Below are positions 35,802-45,238 of a stretch of 64,000 nt of DNA, in pieces (within the stretch, counting starts at the first letter, position 1; each line of letters begins with the position of its first letter). The position numbers and the translations under genes were made by a program. This DNA comes from JAIOSF01 sp047159865 (GTDB lineage Bacteria > Campylobacterota > Campylobacteria > Campylobacterales > Arcobacteraceae), in contig NZ_AP038804.1 of NCBI RefSeq assembly GCF_047159865.1, forward strand, positions 1-64,000, read 5' to 3'. The notes under the pieces were generated by a model. That model saw only the letters and a list, made by a program, of their open reading frames with translations. It searched no databases and was not told the origin of the DNA.

Positions 35802-38591
35802 ATGTTTCAAGAAACTATCATTGAGATTATACAAAGAGTAGAAAGTTTAAAACAAAAAAAGAGATCAATAGTTGAATTAGATATCAAAGAGATACAAGAA
35901 GAGATTCAAGAAACATTATTTACTATAAACTTTACACCAGATACAATCAATGATATGGATTTAGAAGAAGTAACAAAATTAAATGTTTCACCAAAAGAAG
36001 CATTGGGACTATTTTTTTTAACATTTGTCGCAACACTACGATATGAATTATCATATAATAGCTTTTGGGTTGGTATAGAAGACGCACTAATGGAATTTGA
36101 AGAGGATAATAATACTTTTTTTGTAGATAATTATTTTGATGATAGTGAACCAAATAGTTATCTTAATCAAGCTATTTTAGAAGCGATCATAAGATTCAAT
36201 CTTAGAGATGGTTATGACAATGGAAAACCAACAGATACTTTACTTTTACAAATGGGTATTTTAAATAGATTTACAAACATAAACTATTGGCTTACTTCCA
36301 ATTCGAAAAATTCTATTATAAATGAATTAACAGATAGAACCCATGAAAATTTTTCTGATACATTTTTTAGCGGTTGGAAAATCATCCAGCAATATTCTCA
36401 AAGTTTACTTACAAAAGATATCACAATCAATCATCTCAAAGAAAATGTGTGGTTTAAAGATTTTAATTTAGAAGATTTACTTAGCTCTTCTAAAGTATCA
36501 TTACATAGTCCACTTATTAGTAGAGATGATATAAAATCAGATCTCTTTTTAGAAAGTGTACAATACAAAAACGATGAACTAGAGTTTACTTTAAATGGAG
36601 GTGATTTCTACTCTTTAGATCTTTATGATAACAATTATGACATTTTTATAGATGGAGAACTCAAATCAAAATTATTAAAAGATGAAAATACAAATAAATT
36701 TTTTTTAGAAAACTCTATATCGATAAAAGAACCAGAAAACTACAAAGTAAAAATAGAGATAAAAGACAAGTTAACTGAAGCAGTATATATGGAAGATTTT
36801 GTTTTATTTGATTTCAATCATGATATTCTAATATTTGATGAAGATGGTAGATGGCACTGTGATCATAACAGAAAATTAGATGAAAAGAAGGTTTATTCTA
36901 TTCTTATTGATTCTGATTTTGAAGTAAATACAGATGAAGATAATATTTCAGAATATTTTGAAGGGTATGTCCACCTTATAACAAATATCACACAAGATTC
37001 AAATTTTGAAGCTGATGATGGTGATGAGTTTCAATTTTCTCTGAATTTCAATGAACAAATTAAAGCACCATTGTGGTTAAATAATCTTGAACTTTATGCG
37101 ATGAGTGATTTTTTATCATTTGATGAACCTATACAATATAAGCTCAAATATAACAAAATTGCAATAAGCGCAAGACAAACTGACGAGCTTATTCCTATAC
37201 AAGAAAATATCTCCATAGTACGATGGACATACACAGGTGGCTGTGTATATGATTTAGACTCTATTGATGAATTTACTTATGATATGGATTTGACTTTTGA
37301 TATTTTATTAAATAGAAAAAATACATTAAAGATAAAAATCAACGATAAAGTTTTTACAAAACAACTCAATGTAACATTGATAGAAAAAACAGCTAATCCT
37401 AAATATAGAACTTTTTTAAGAGATAAAGATGATAACTTAGAACTCTTAAAATCATCAAATAAACTTACGCAATTTGATATAGCACAAAAACAAATTATCA
37501 TCACCTCTTGTCATGAAGATTTTGTAAAACAACCAGAATTAAAAACTCAAATTTTAAGAGACAAAGCAACTATATTTGATAGATTTGAGGTAAACAAGCC
37601 ATTTTATCTTAAAAACTATCCTTACTATGAAGAAGAGATATCAAGTGTAAAAAAAATATATGATGATATACGATGGAATACATTTTGTAGTATCTCAATA
37701 AATGGAATCGTAAAAAATTATGATGAAAATAGTTCTGTCGTAACTTTACATGCTAATGAGAATGAAGACTCTACTTTAACTCTTATTACCCTTGATAAGG
37801 AATATAAACTACATACAAATACACCTCAAGCCTATTCAAATACAATAGATATTCCAAACAATACGCTAGGTTTTTGTTTTGTTTCAAACAATGAATATTT
37901 AGGTTCATATTTTATAGAAAAATCGCTTGATATAGAAACAATTTTTACAAATACTGAAGTGCTAAAATTTTTGAGACTATCATATTTCCCATTTGCAGAG
38001 TATTTTAATGACACAGGATATGAAAAAAATAGAGCATTAAGAGAGAAAGCTAGAAATGATAAAAAAAAGGCTAAGAGACTATTAAGAATATGTATTAAAG
38101 ACAATCCCTCTATCTTCTTAAAAGCTTTTTTAGATGAAGAATTTACTCTAAATGATACAAATATAACTATAAATTTTGATCATTCAAAAACTATGGTAGA
38201 GCAAATACTTTTTGCTATAGAATTTGATGAAGAGGAATCTATCAAAATCATACATGAGATTGTATTAAATAGATGGCAAGAAAAAATGGTACAGTTACCT
38301 ATGTTTTTAATTTATTTATTAAATCAAGTAAAAAATGATAGATACTACCAAATATTTTTAGATGAACTCTCTGAAAATATTGAAACTCCAGATGATGTGA
38401 ATGAAGAGTTTATTGAAAGAATGATAAATGCTCTTTTAAGTAATCACAAAATAGATAGATTTGAAAAAATTAATATCAAAACAATCACACAAGGGAAATA
38501 CAAAGATTTCTATATCCGAAAAGCGATCAATAAAATCATAGAGATTAAAAATACTCCTTTAGAAGTAAAAGAAAATGATGTAGAGGACTAA
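35802..38591 (+). CDS. Large orphan protein of unknown function (about 929 residues)
   Basis: I do not recognise this protein as a named family. A GTG at 35751 opens the frame, but the ATG at 35802 follows AAGGA with ideal spacing, so I use it. From the pattern of residues there are three parts. An N-terminal helical region (first ~220 residues) contains FLTFVATLRYELSYNSFW, ILEAIIRFNLR and TLLLQMGIL, which recalls helical domains of large accessory-region proteins. A long beta-rich middle (about 240-690) has alternating hydrophobic/charged strands like repeated immunoglobulin-type folds. A basic helical C terminus (about 720 on) follows, including REKARNDKKKAKRLLRIC. No signal peptide, membrane helix, P-loop, nuclease or methylase motif is evident. 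It is alone on its strand and converges on the histidine-kinase gene. Confidence 0.7.
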   Translation: MFQETIIEIIQRVESLKQKKRSIVELDIKEIQEEIQETLFTINFTPDTINDMDLEEVTKLNVSPKEALGLFFLTFVATLRYELSYNSFWVGIEDALMEFEEDNNTFFVDNYFDDSEPNSYLNQAILEAIIRFNLRDGYDNGKPTDTLLLQMGILNRFTNINYWLTSNSKNSIINELTDRTHENFSDTFFSGWKIIQQYSQSLLTKDITINHLKENVWFKDFNLEDLLSSSKVSLHSPLISRDDIKSDLFLESVQYKNDELEFTLNGGDFYSLDLYDNNYDIFIDGELKSKLLKDENTNKFFLENSISIKEPENYKVKIEIKDKLTEAVYMEDFVLFDFNHDILIFDEDGRWHCDHNRKLDEKKVYSILIDSDFEVNTDEDNISEYFEGYVHLITNITQDSNFEADDGDEFQFSLNFNEQIKAPLWLNNLELYAMSDFLSFDEPIQYKLKYNKIAISARQTDELIPIQENISIVRWTYTGGCVYDLDSIDEFTYDMDLTFDILLNRKNTLKIKINDKVFTKQLNVTLIEKTANPKYRTFLRDKDDNLELLKSSNKLTQFDIAQKQIIITSCHEDFVKQPELKTQILRDKATIFDRFEVNKPFYLKNYPYYEEEISSVKKIYDDIRWNTFCSISINGIVKNYDENSSVVTLHANENEDSTLTLITLDKEYKLHTNTPQAYSNTIDIPNNTLGFCFVSNNEYLGSYFIEKSLDIETIFTNTEVLKFLRLSYFPFAEYFNDTGYEKNRALREKARNDKKKAKRLLRICIKDNPSIFLKAFLDEEFTLNDTNITINFDHSKTMVEQILFAIEFDEEESIKIIHEIVLNRWQEKMVQLPMFLIYLLNQVKNDRYYQIFLDELSENIETPDDVNEEFIERMINALLSNHKIDRFEKINIKTITQGKYKDFYIRKAINKIIEIKNTPLEVKENDVED

Positions 38592-38602
38592 ACCTCTACA
38601 TC
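38577..38602. terminator. Hairpin at convergent gene ends
   Basis: A perfect 10-bp inverted repeat (38577-38586 with 38593-38602, 6-nt loop) holds the stop codon of the large orphan gene and touches the stop of the histidine kinase. No T-run follows on either strand, so it is a weak terminator candidate, perhaps an mRNA-end stabiliser. Confidence 0.4.
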
Positions 38603-39920
38603 AAACTGTCTTGTCAAACATAAGTGAAAACTGCACACCATCTTTTATATTTTCAACTTTTAGTTCACCATCAAAACTTCGATTTATAATCAATTTTGAT
38701 AGATATAACCCTATTCCTGTGCCATCTTTTTTTGTAGAGAAATATGGTTCAAATATTTTATTTATATCTCTTTTATCTATGTGTTTTCCATTGTTTGAAA
38801 TAGATATGATAATCTCTGCATCACTTGCATCAATTTGGATATTGATAAAAGGACTTTCTATATCTTTTAAAGCATCTGAAGCATTTGTTAAAATAGCAAG
38901 AATCACTTGAGATAGTTCATTTTTTATCCCTTTTATATTTATATCTTCATTTACATTATATTTTGTGTTTAAAATGATATTTCGTTTCTTTAATTCAGCA
39001 CTTAAAACTGTGATACTACTATCTATAGCCTCTTTGATAAGAAAATTTTCTTTTTGTTTTGAGGGAGTATAAAACTCTTTAAAGTGATCTATTGTTGTAG
39101 ATAAAAACTGAAGTTGCTCATCAATTTGTGTCACCTTATTAGTAAAATAACTCTCTTCAAGTTTCTTTTTTTCAAATCGTTTTTTAATATTGATCAAAAT
39201 ATACGAAATATTATTTAATGGTTGTCGAAACTGATGTGTTATATTGGCAATCATCTCACCACTTTGAGCCATTTTTGATTGTTGGAGTAGCATATCTTCA
39301 TAACTTTTTGTTTGTTGTTTTAAGCTGCCATATTTATATGATACAGAGATAGTAAATAATATAGCCTCAATAGCAAAAGCTAGTAATACAATATCTAGAT
39401 ACTGCTGATCAACATAAATCTGTTTAAATTCAAAAATAAAAAGTAAAAAACACAATACAGACCATCCAATAACATAAACAATAGTTGGTTTAAATCCATC
39501 TTTGATATTAAAAATTACCGATAAAAATAGTATGGCATATATAATTGTATAAGGTAAATATTCAAATAATACATAGTGATAAAATGAGGTTAAAATAACT
39601 ATATTTAGCAAAATAGTATTTACAATTAACTCCTTAACATTTGTAAGTGGAGGGAAAAATTTTCCTTCATAAAAAGAAAGTGCAAAGACTATAGCGCTAA
39701 AGGAAGCAAAGACTAAAAATATATCCTGAACTATAAGATTTGTATAAAATAGTTGACTATAAAACAGTATATATCCTAAAGAAAACACCTGCATAAAACA
39801 ATAAGAGATATAGATGATCTCTTTTGAAGCGATAAACCTTATAAGAGTATAAATAATGGTCATAATCAATATACCAAAAGTTATACCATAGGCTAATATA
39901 GTTGTTAAGTCATAGTTCAA
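38601..39920 (-). CDS. Membrane sensor histidine kinase (7TM type)
   Basis: This 439-residue kinase has seven predicted membrane helices in residues 5-195 with no large extracellular domain, resembling the 7TMR-DISM membrane region. A short coiled coil (about 196-222) follows, then HisKA with phospho-accepting His229 (ANITHQFRQPLNNI) and an HATPase domain with N box (LTNASDAL) and GTGIGLYLSK. The H box carries the His-Gln rather than the common His-Glu pair. It overlaps the response-regulator gene by 11 bp, so the two are a cognate pair. The signal is unknown; the membrane domain itself probably senses it. Confidence 0.9.
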   Translation of the reverse strand: MNYDLTTILAYGITFGILIMTIIYTLIRFIASKEIIYISYCFMQVFSLGYILFYSQLFYTNLIVQDIFLVFASFSAIVFALSFYEGKFFPPLTNVKELIVNTILLNIVILTSFYHYVLFEYLPYTIIYAILFLSVIFNIKDGFKPTIVYVIGWSVLCFLLFIFEFKQIYVDQQYLDIVLLAFAIEAILFTISVSYKYGSLKQQTKSYEDMLLQQSKMAQSGEMIANITHQFRQPLNNISYILINIKKRFEKKKLEESYFTNKVTQIDEQLQFLSTTIDHFKEFYTPSKQKENFLIKEAIDSSITVLSAELKKRNIILNTKYNVNEDINIKGIKNELSQVILAILTNASDALKDIESPFINIQIDASDAEIIISISNNGKHIDKRDINKIFEPYFSTKKDGTGIGLYLSKLIINRSFDGELKVENIKDGVQFSLMFDKTV

Positions 39921-40593
39921 TTTTATATCCAGTGCCTGATAAATTAGATATAGATTTCAAAGGAAGTTTAGCTTTTAAGTTTTTAATCACTGTTTTTAAA
40001 GCGTCTTTAGTCATAACAGAATCTGACCATATTGTATGTTCTATCTCCTGATATGTCACAAAACGCATTTTATTTTCTATTAAAAGAGACAATAGTTCAA
40101 GCTCTTTTGTTCTTAGTTTTATAATTTCACCATTTTCTATCAATGTTTTATTATATAGATCAAATGTTGTAGTATTTGATATAGTAACAATATTAGAAAA
40201 ATCTTTTTGTCTATTTGAGATACAAAGTTCAATCGCTTTATCAAACTCTTTTTGATTGATTGGTTTGACTAAATACTTCACAAGTTTAAGCTCAATAGCA
40301 CGAAAAAGGTATTCTTTGTGACTATATGCTGTTGTAATTATAATTTGGGTTGTATTATCTTTTTCCCTAATTTTTTGTACAAACTCCAAGCCATTGAGCT
40401 TTGGCATTTCAATATCTGTGATAATAATATTTGGTTTATGTTTATCATATAAAGCTAATGCTTCCAATCCATTCGAAGCATCATAAATAGTGTCAAAGTA
40501 GTTTTCTAAATATTCTATACCATTTTCTCTTGCAATATCATCATCTTCTACATACAAAACGGTATTTTCTTGAGCTGGAACTGTTTGCAACAT
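39910..40593 (-). CDS. DNA-binding response regulator (OmpR-like)
   Basis: The 227-residue protein has an N-terminal receiver domain, with acids Glu16/Asp17/Asp18, phospho-acceptor Asp60 (ITDIEMP), Thr at TTAYS and Lys in VKPI. The C-terminal winged helix (about 135-227) has the OmpR-type pattern (LRTKELELLSLLIENK, TLKAKLP-like KTVIKNLKAKL and GTGYKI). It lies immediately upstream of its sensor kinase and 55 bp downstream of the ABC exporter gene, so the exporter-regulator-kinase order could be one operon. No target site is identified. Confidence 0.92.
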   Translation of the reverse strand: MLQTVPAQENTVLYVEDDDIARENGIEYLENYFDTIYDASNGLEALALYDKHKPNIIITDIEMPKLNGLEFVQKIREKDNTTQIIITTAYSHKEYLFRAIELKLVKYLVKPINQKEFDKAIELCISNRQKDFSNIVTISNTTTFDLYNKTLIENGEIIKLRTKELELLSLLIENKMRFVTYQEIEHTIWSDSVMTKDALKTVIKNLKAKLPLKSISNLSGTGYKIEL

Positions 40594-40648
40594 CTCTTCC
40601 CTTTTTTATATATTTTACTAAAATAAACTAACTTAAAAGTTATATATT

Positions 40649-42421
40649 CTAAATCAACTGATTTTTTATAAACTGATTATAATGTCCATCTTGGTCTTCT
40701 AGTTCATCATGACTTCCCTGCTCTACAATCTTACCACCATCTAGTACATATATCGTATCTGCATTTTGAACTGTACTTAGCCTATGCGCTATAGTGATGA
40801 CTGTTTTATCTTTTAAGATAGGTTCTAGAGCTTTAAATAGCTTTGTTTCTGTATGTACATCTAAAGCAGATGTAGACTCATCAAATATCACTACACTAGG
40901 ATCGGCGATAATCATACGAGCGATGGATATCCTTTGTCTTTGACCTCCTGAAAGCCTTATACCATGACGACCTACAATGGTATCAAGTCCATCTTTCATA
41001 TCCAAAACAACATCTTTAAACTGTGCTATTTCTAAGGCTCTATAAATCTCAGCATCACTTATGTTTTCATTTCCCATAGTGATATTAAATCGTAAAGTAT
41101 TATTAAATAATATTGGCATTTGCAGTACTAAAAAGATATTGTTTCGTAAAGATGATCTATCTATACTTTCAATCTCTTCATTATTATACTTTATTATTCC
41201 CGTATCTTTCTCGTAAAATACTGCTACAACTTGTGCAAGTGTCGTCTTTCCACTTCCACTTGCTCCTATAAGTGCTATATGCTGTTTTGCTTTGATTTCT
41301 AAGCTGATATTATCTAAAATAATTTTATCTGCGTTATAAGAAAAGCTCACATTTTCCAATGTGATATCTAATTCTTTTATTTTATCAAGAGTTACCTCTC
41401 CATTATTTTCTACTGTTAATTCTAAGATTTTATTGATTCTTTTTAGAGCACTTTTTGCACTTGCATAAGTGTACTGCATACTTAAGATATTTTGAACTGG
41501 TGTCATCATAAACCAAATATATCCAAACATAGCAAACATCATACCGATACTTAAATCACTATACGCCACCATCAATAGTCCACTAGCACGAAGGAGTTCA
41601 AAAGCTACCAAAAATATAGTAAAAGAAAATCTCTCATACGCGACACTTTTATAGCTGTATTCATTTGATGTTTTTTGGATATTGTGTGCTTTAGATATAG
41701 ATTCATCAAAAAAATACTGCTCCTTATTGCTTGCTTTTATTTGCCCAAATAACTCTAAAGTTTCCCCTAGATTATTTTGAAACTCTTCTATAGCTTGATT
41801 TTCATCTTTTTTTAAACTTCCAGTATATCGAGCTATTTTTTTTGATAAAAACATGATAAGAGGTTGTATCACAATAATCATAATCCCAAGAATAGGATGA
41901 ATTAAAATAATTACAATAGATACAGCAAAAAGCGTTAATACAGAAGAGATAAATTTACTAGCACTCGTGATGATAAAACTATCTAAAGTATTTACATCTG
42001 TCACTAAGTTTGAAGATATCGCACCACTTCCCAAAGTCTCATATTCATTCATACATACTTTTTGAAGATGTGTCAAAAGTTTTTTTCGTATCTCAAAAGT
42101 TACAAACTTTGCTATTGAGGTAAATATCTTAGTTATAACTGCATTTAACAAAAAGTGAAATACACGCAAAAATATAACTACAGCAGTAGCAATCGCTATA
42201 TAATAAAAAACATCTCCAGTACCAAAAAAATCATCTATGGTATTTACTATAAATGATGGTTTGTTTAGAAGTACTTCATCCACCATAACAGGTAACATCA
42301 AAGGTATAGGGATACTTACAGCTATGGCTAAAAGTGTGATAAGTTGTCCCCAAATAAGCGCTGGGCGTTGGGAAAGAATAAGATTAAAAATTGTTTTAAA
42401 AGTGATAGATTTATTTTTCAT
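40649..42421 (-). CDS. ABC exporter, fused membrane and ATPase domains
   Basis: This 590-residue half-transporter has six membrane helices (residues about 20-310) and a nucleotide-binding domain with Walker A GASGSGKTT (386-394), the signature LSGGQRQR (490-497), and Walker B VVIFDEST (511-517), then the H-loop His. It belongs to the MsbA/LmrA-like exporter family and would work as a homodimer. The substrate (lipid, drug or peptide) is unknown; no peptidase domain is present. It may be the first gene of a unit with the downstream two-component pair. Two palindromic operator-like sites lie just upstream of its start. Confidence 0.9.
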   Translation of the reverse strand: MKNKSITFKTIFNLILSQRPALIWGQLITLLAIAVSIPIPLMLPVMVDEVLLNKPSFIVNTIDDFFGTGDVFYYIAIATAVVIFLRVFHFLLNAVITKIFTSIAKFVTFEIRKKLLTHLQKVCMNEYETLGSGAISSNLVTDVNTLDSFIITSASKFISSVLTLFAVSIVIILIHPILGIMIIVIQPLIMFLSKKIARYTGSLKKDENQAIEEFQNNLGETLELFGQIKASNKEQYFFDESISKAHNIQKTSNEYSYKSVAYERFSFTIFLVAFELLRASGLLMVAYSDLSIGMMFAMFGYIWFMMTPVQNILSMQYTYASAKSALKRINKILELTVENNGEVTLDKIKELDITLENVSFSYNADKIILDNISLEIKAKQHIALIGASGSGKTTLAQVVAVFYEKDTGIIKYNNEEIESIDRSSLRNNIFLVLQMPILFNNTLRFNITMGNENISDAEIYRALEIAQFKDVVLDMKDGLDTIVGRHGIRLSGGQRQRISIARMIIADPSVVIFDESTSALDVHTETKLFKALEPILKDKTVITIAHRLSTVQNADTIYVLDGGKIVEQGSHDELEDQDGHYNQFIKNQLI

Positions 42422-42502
42422 ATAAAATAATATCTTTTTTAACTATAAATAAAGGATATGAATGACTCGTAGAAAAATAATTTAAGTTTTCTATTCTTTT
42501 TT

Positions 42503-42517
42503 TGCAACTAAGTTGCA
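42503..42517. promoter_or_regulatory. Palindromic operator-like site 1 (ABC exporter / pyrC intergenic)
   Basis: The 15-bp sequence TGCAACTAAGTTGCA is a perfect palindrome around its central base. It is 81 bp before the ABC exporter start (on the minus strand) and 62 bp before the pyrC start. The 7-1-7 layout is like MarR/OhrR-type operators. A near copy lies exactly 40 bp downstream. The regulator is not in the window. Confidence 0.6.
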
Positions 42518-42542
42518 TTTAGATATCATTTCAAATAAATTA

Positions 42543-42557
42543 TGCGACTAAATCGTA
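42543..42557. promoter_or_regulatory. Palindromic operator-like site 2
   Basis: The sequence TGCGACTAAATCGTA shares 11 of 15 bases with site 1 and retains dyad symmetry (TGCGA..TCGTA, with a G-T type change). Its centre is 40 bp from that of site 1, about four helical turns, so both would face the same side of the DNA. It lies 22 bp before the pyrC start, between any pyrC promoter and its ribosome site, or over it. Confidence 0.55.
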
Positions 42558-42579
42558 ATTTGAAAAGGATTAAAATAAT

Positions 42580-43596
42580 ATGAAAAACTTTATAATAAAC
42601 TCACCACTAGATATGCATCTTCACTTAAGAGATGATAATATGTTAAAGCTTGTCGCCCCTTTTACTTCAAAGTATTTTTCAGGGGCACTAATAATGCCAA
42701 ATTTACTTCCCCCTATTACAACAAAAGAGGCTCTACTTAAATATAAACAAAGAATAAATGATGCCTGTAAAGATGATGAATTTGAACCTCTTGTAACAAT
42801 ATTTTTTCAAGTAGATTATTCTTATGAATTTTTAAAAGATATAAAAGACGAGATAATTGCAGTTAAACTATACCCTTTTGGAGTAACAACAAATTCTGAA
42901 ACAGGAGTGTCTTCTATGGATGTAGAAGTTTTAAGACCTACTCTTGAATCGATGTCTAAGCTTGGAATTCCAGTATGCGTACATGGAGAAACACAAGGTT
43001 TTGTGATGGATAGAGAAAAAGAATTTTTACCTATTTATGAATCATTAGCTATTAATTTCCCAAATTTAAAAATAATTATGGAACATATTTCAAGTAAAGA
43101 ATCAATCAATTTACTTAAAAAATATGACAATCTTTATGCAACACTTACTGTTCATCATTTGATGTTAACTTTTGATGATGTAGCAGGTGGAATGCTAAAT
43201 CCTCATGTATTTTGTAAACCAATAGTTAAAAGACCAGAAGATAAACTAGCTTTACAAGAGCTAGCTTTAAATGCACATCCAAAAGTGATGTTTGGTTCAG
43301 ACTCAGCACCTCATAGGAAAGAGACAAAAGAGTGTAACGACGGTGCTGCTGGAATATTTTCTTCTTCTATAGCTATACAAACACTCACGCAACTTTTTGA
43401 AGAGTATGGACAACTAGATAATTTAAATGCTTTTGTAAGTTTAAATGCACAAAAAATCTATGGATTAAAACCTATTCAAAAAAGCATAAAACTCATAAAA
43501 AAAGATTTTGTAGTACCAGCTGAATACACTTATAAGGATGAGTGTGTTGTTCCACTATTTGCAAATCAAACTTTATCATGGAGTATCGATGGATAG
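42580..43596 (+). CDS. pyrC: Dihydroorotase
   Basis: PyrC interconverts carbamoyl aspartate and dihydroorotate in pyrimidine synthesis. The 338-residue type II enzyme (E. coli PyrC-like) has the zinc-binding DMHLHLRD near the N terminus, the carboxylated-lysine region VKLYPFGVTT, VCVHGE, IMEHISS, TVHHLML and the C-terminal FGSDSAPHRKE. The ATG is preceded by AAGGA at about 11 nt. Upstream lie the two palindromic sites, so a repressor may couple its expression to the divergent ABC exporter. Confidence 0.96.
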   Translation: MKNFIINSPLDMHLHLRDDNMLKLVAPFTSKYFSGALIMPNLLPPITTKEALLKYKQRINDACKDDEFEPLVTIFFQVDYSYEFLKDIKDEIIAVKLYPFGVTTNSETGVSSMDVEVLRPTLESMSKLGIPVCVHGETQGFVMDREKEFLPIYESLAINFPNLKIIMEHISSKESINLLKKYDNLYATLTVHHLMLTFDDVAGGMLNPHVFCKPIVKRPEDKLALQELALNAHPKVMFGSDSAPHRKETKECNDGAAGIFSSSIAIQTLTQLFEEYGQLDNLNAFVSLNAQKIYGLKPIQKSIKLIKKDFVVPAEYTYKDECVVPLFANQTLSWSIDG

Positions 43597-43754
43597 GAAA
43601 ATAAAGATAGTTATTTAAGATAATAGAAATAAATCATATCTTCTCTAAATATAAATATCACAAAAATTATGATAAAATACATGCTAAAATGAGAGATAGA
43701 TGTGGTATTTGTTTTCTTATATAACTTAACTACAAAAGTGGACAAAATAAATAT

Positions 43755-45236
43755 ATGAATGAACTAATAAAACAAACTACACCTTTAGAGCAAAATAAAA
43801 CAGCTCCACAATTAACATCTCATCAACAAGAGGTGTTTAACAATATCACAACACTCATAGACCAAAGAGTAAAAAGTATTTTAAAATCAGATGATATTTC
43901 TGATTATATGCTTTCTCTTACAGGAGCAGCAGGTACTGGTAAAACTTTTCTTACTTCACAACTTGCAAAATATTTTCGTGATAAAAAAGATACCGATTTT
44001 AGTTTTACTATAACTGCACCTACACATAAGGCTGTGGGTGTTATCTCTGAGATGTTACGAAAAAATAAAATACAAGCTAGCTGTAAGACTATTCACTCTT
44101 TTTTGGGTATTAAACCTTTTCGAGATTTTGATAAGGGTATTGAAACTTTTAAAGTAGACAAAACTAAAAAAACTCACGATAGTGCTTCTATTTTAATAGT
44201 AGATGAAAGCTCCATGATAGGCTCTGAACTGTTTCATTATATTCAAGAAGCTATTGAAGAAGAAAGAGTAAACTTTGTCTTTTTTATAGGTGATCCTTTT
44301 CAGTTATTGCCTGTAGATAATAGTGAAAACCAAATATATAAACTCAAGAATAGGTTTTCACTTACAGAAGTGGTACGACAAGCAAAAGATAGTTATATTA
44401 TCAATATTGCTACAAAACTACGAGAGAGTATCCAAAGTAAAAATTTCATTCCACTCAAACAGTTTTTTAGTGAAAATTATACTGAAGAGTTAACTTTTTT
44501 TAATAACCATAGAGATTTTTTAGCAGACTTTTATAAAAATGAAAAGTGGTATCATGAAGACAAAATCATAGCAACATACAAAAATAGCGATGTAGATTCT
44601 TTTAACAAACTTATCCGTACTAAATTTTGGGAACAAAGACAAGTATTTAATCCTCCTACTTTTTTAAGAGGTGATACGATACGATTTAGAGAAGCATATA
44701 GTGTAAATGACATCTCACTGTATCACAATGGTCAAGTTGTAGAACTAGCAAGTGCAATTATGAAGTACCATGAAACCTTAGATATAAACTACTGGGAGTG
44801 TAGAGATGTGGGTGCAATGGAACAACAAATATTTCGAGTGCTAGAACCTACTAGTATCAAAGTATTTAACGATAAACTAAAATCGATAGTGAGTTCAGCA
44901 AAACGAGCCCAACACCCAAGAAAAAAAGAGCTATGGCAAACTTTTTATGCTGTAAGAGATATGTTTGCCGATGTACAATATGTACACTCATCAACCATAC
45001 ATAAACTACAGGGTAGCACTCATGATATAGCCTATATAGACCTTTTTTCACTTTCAGATAACAGATATATAAGTGATGAAGAAAAATATAGACTAGCGTA
45101 TGTAGCCATCACTCGTGCTAGTGCTGATATAAAAATATTTATGCCGATGTTTGAAGTTGTAGATAAAAAAGCTATAGTAAATGTTGCAGATGAGTTTGAT
45201 GCGATTGATGATGTGTTGAAAAAGTTAAATTTTTAA
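43755..45236 (+). CDS. RecD-like superfamily 1 DNA helicase
   Basis: The 493-residue protein is an AAA_30/RecD-type helicase. Walker A is GAAGTGKT (57-64). Walker B and the DEAD-like acid pair are in ILIVDESSMIG. Motif III is in FIGDPFQLLPV, and the C-terminal motifs VHSSTIHKLQGST and YVAITRAS match helicase motifs V-VI. There is no RecBCD-type interaction extension, and recB/recC are not nearby. Related proteins include phage Dda-like helicases and RecD2. A role in replication or repair is likely, but the partner is unknown. Confidence 0.88.
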   Translation: MNELIKQTTPLEQNKTAPQLTSHQQEVFNNITTLIDQRVKSILKSDDISDYMLSLTGAAGTGKTFLTSQLAKYFRDKKDTDFSFTITAPTHKAVGVISEMLRKNKIQASCKTIHSFLGIKPFRDFDKGIETFKVDKTKKTHDSASILIVDESSMIGSELFHYIQEAIEEERVNFVFFIGDPFQLLPVDNSENQIYKLKNRFSLTEVVRQAKDSYIINIATKLRESIQSKNFIPLKQFFSENYTEELTFFNNHRDFLADFYKNEKWYHEDKIIATYKNSDVDSFNKLIRTKFWEQRQVFNPPTFLRGDTIRFREAYSVNDISLYHNGQVVELASAIMKYHETLDINYWECRDVGAMEQQIFRVLEPTSIKVFNDKLKSIVSSAKRAQHPRKKELWQTFYAVRDMFADVQYVHSSTIHKLQGSTHDIAYIDLFSLSDNRYISDEEKYRLAYVAITRASADIKIFMPMFEVVDKKAIVNVADEFDAIDDVLKKLNF

Positions 45237-45238
45237 AT

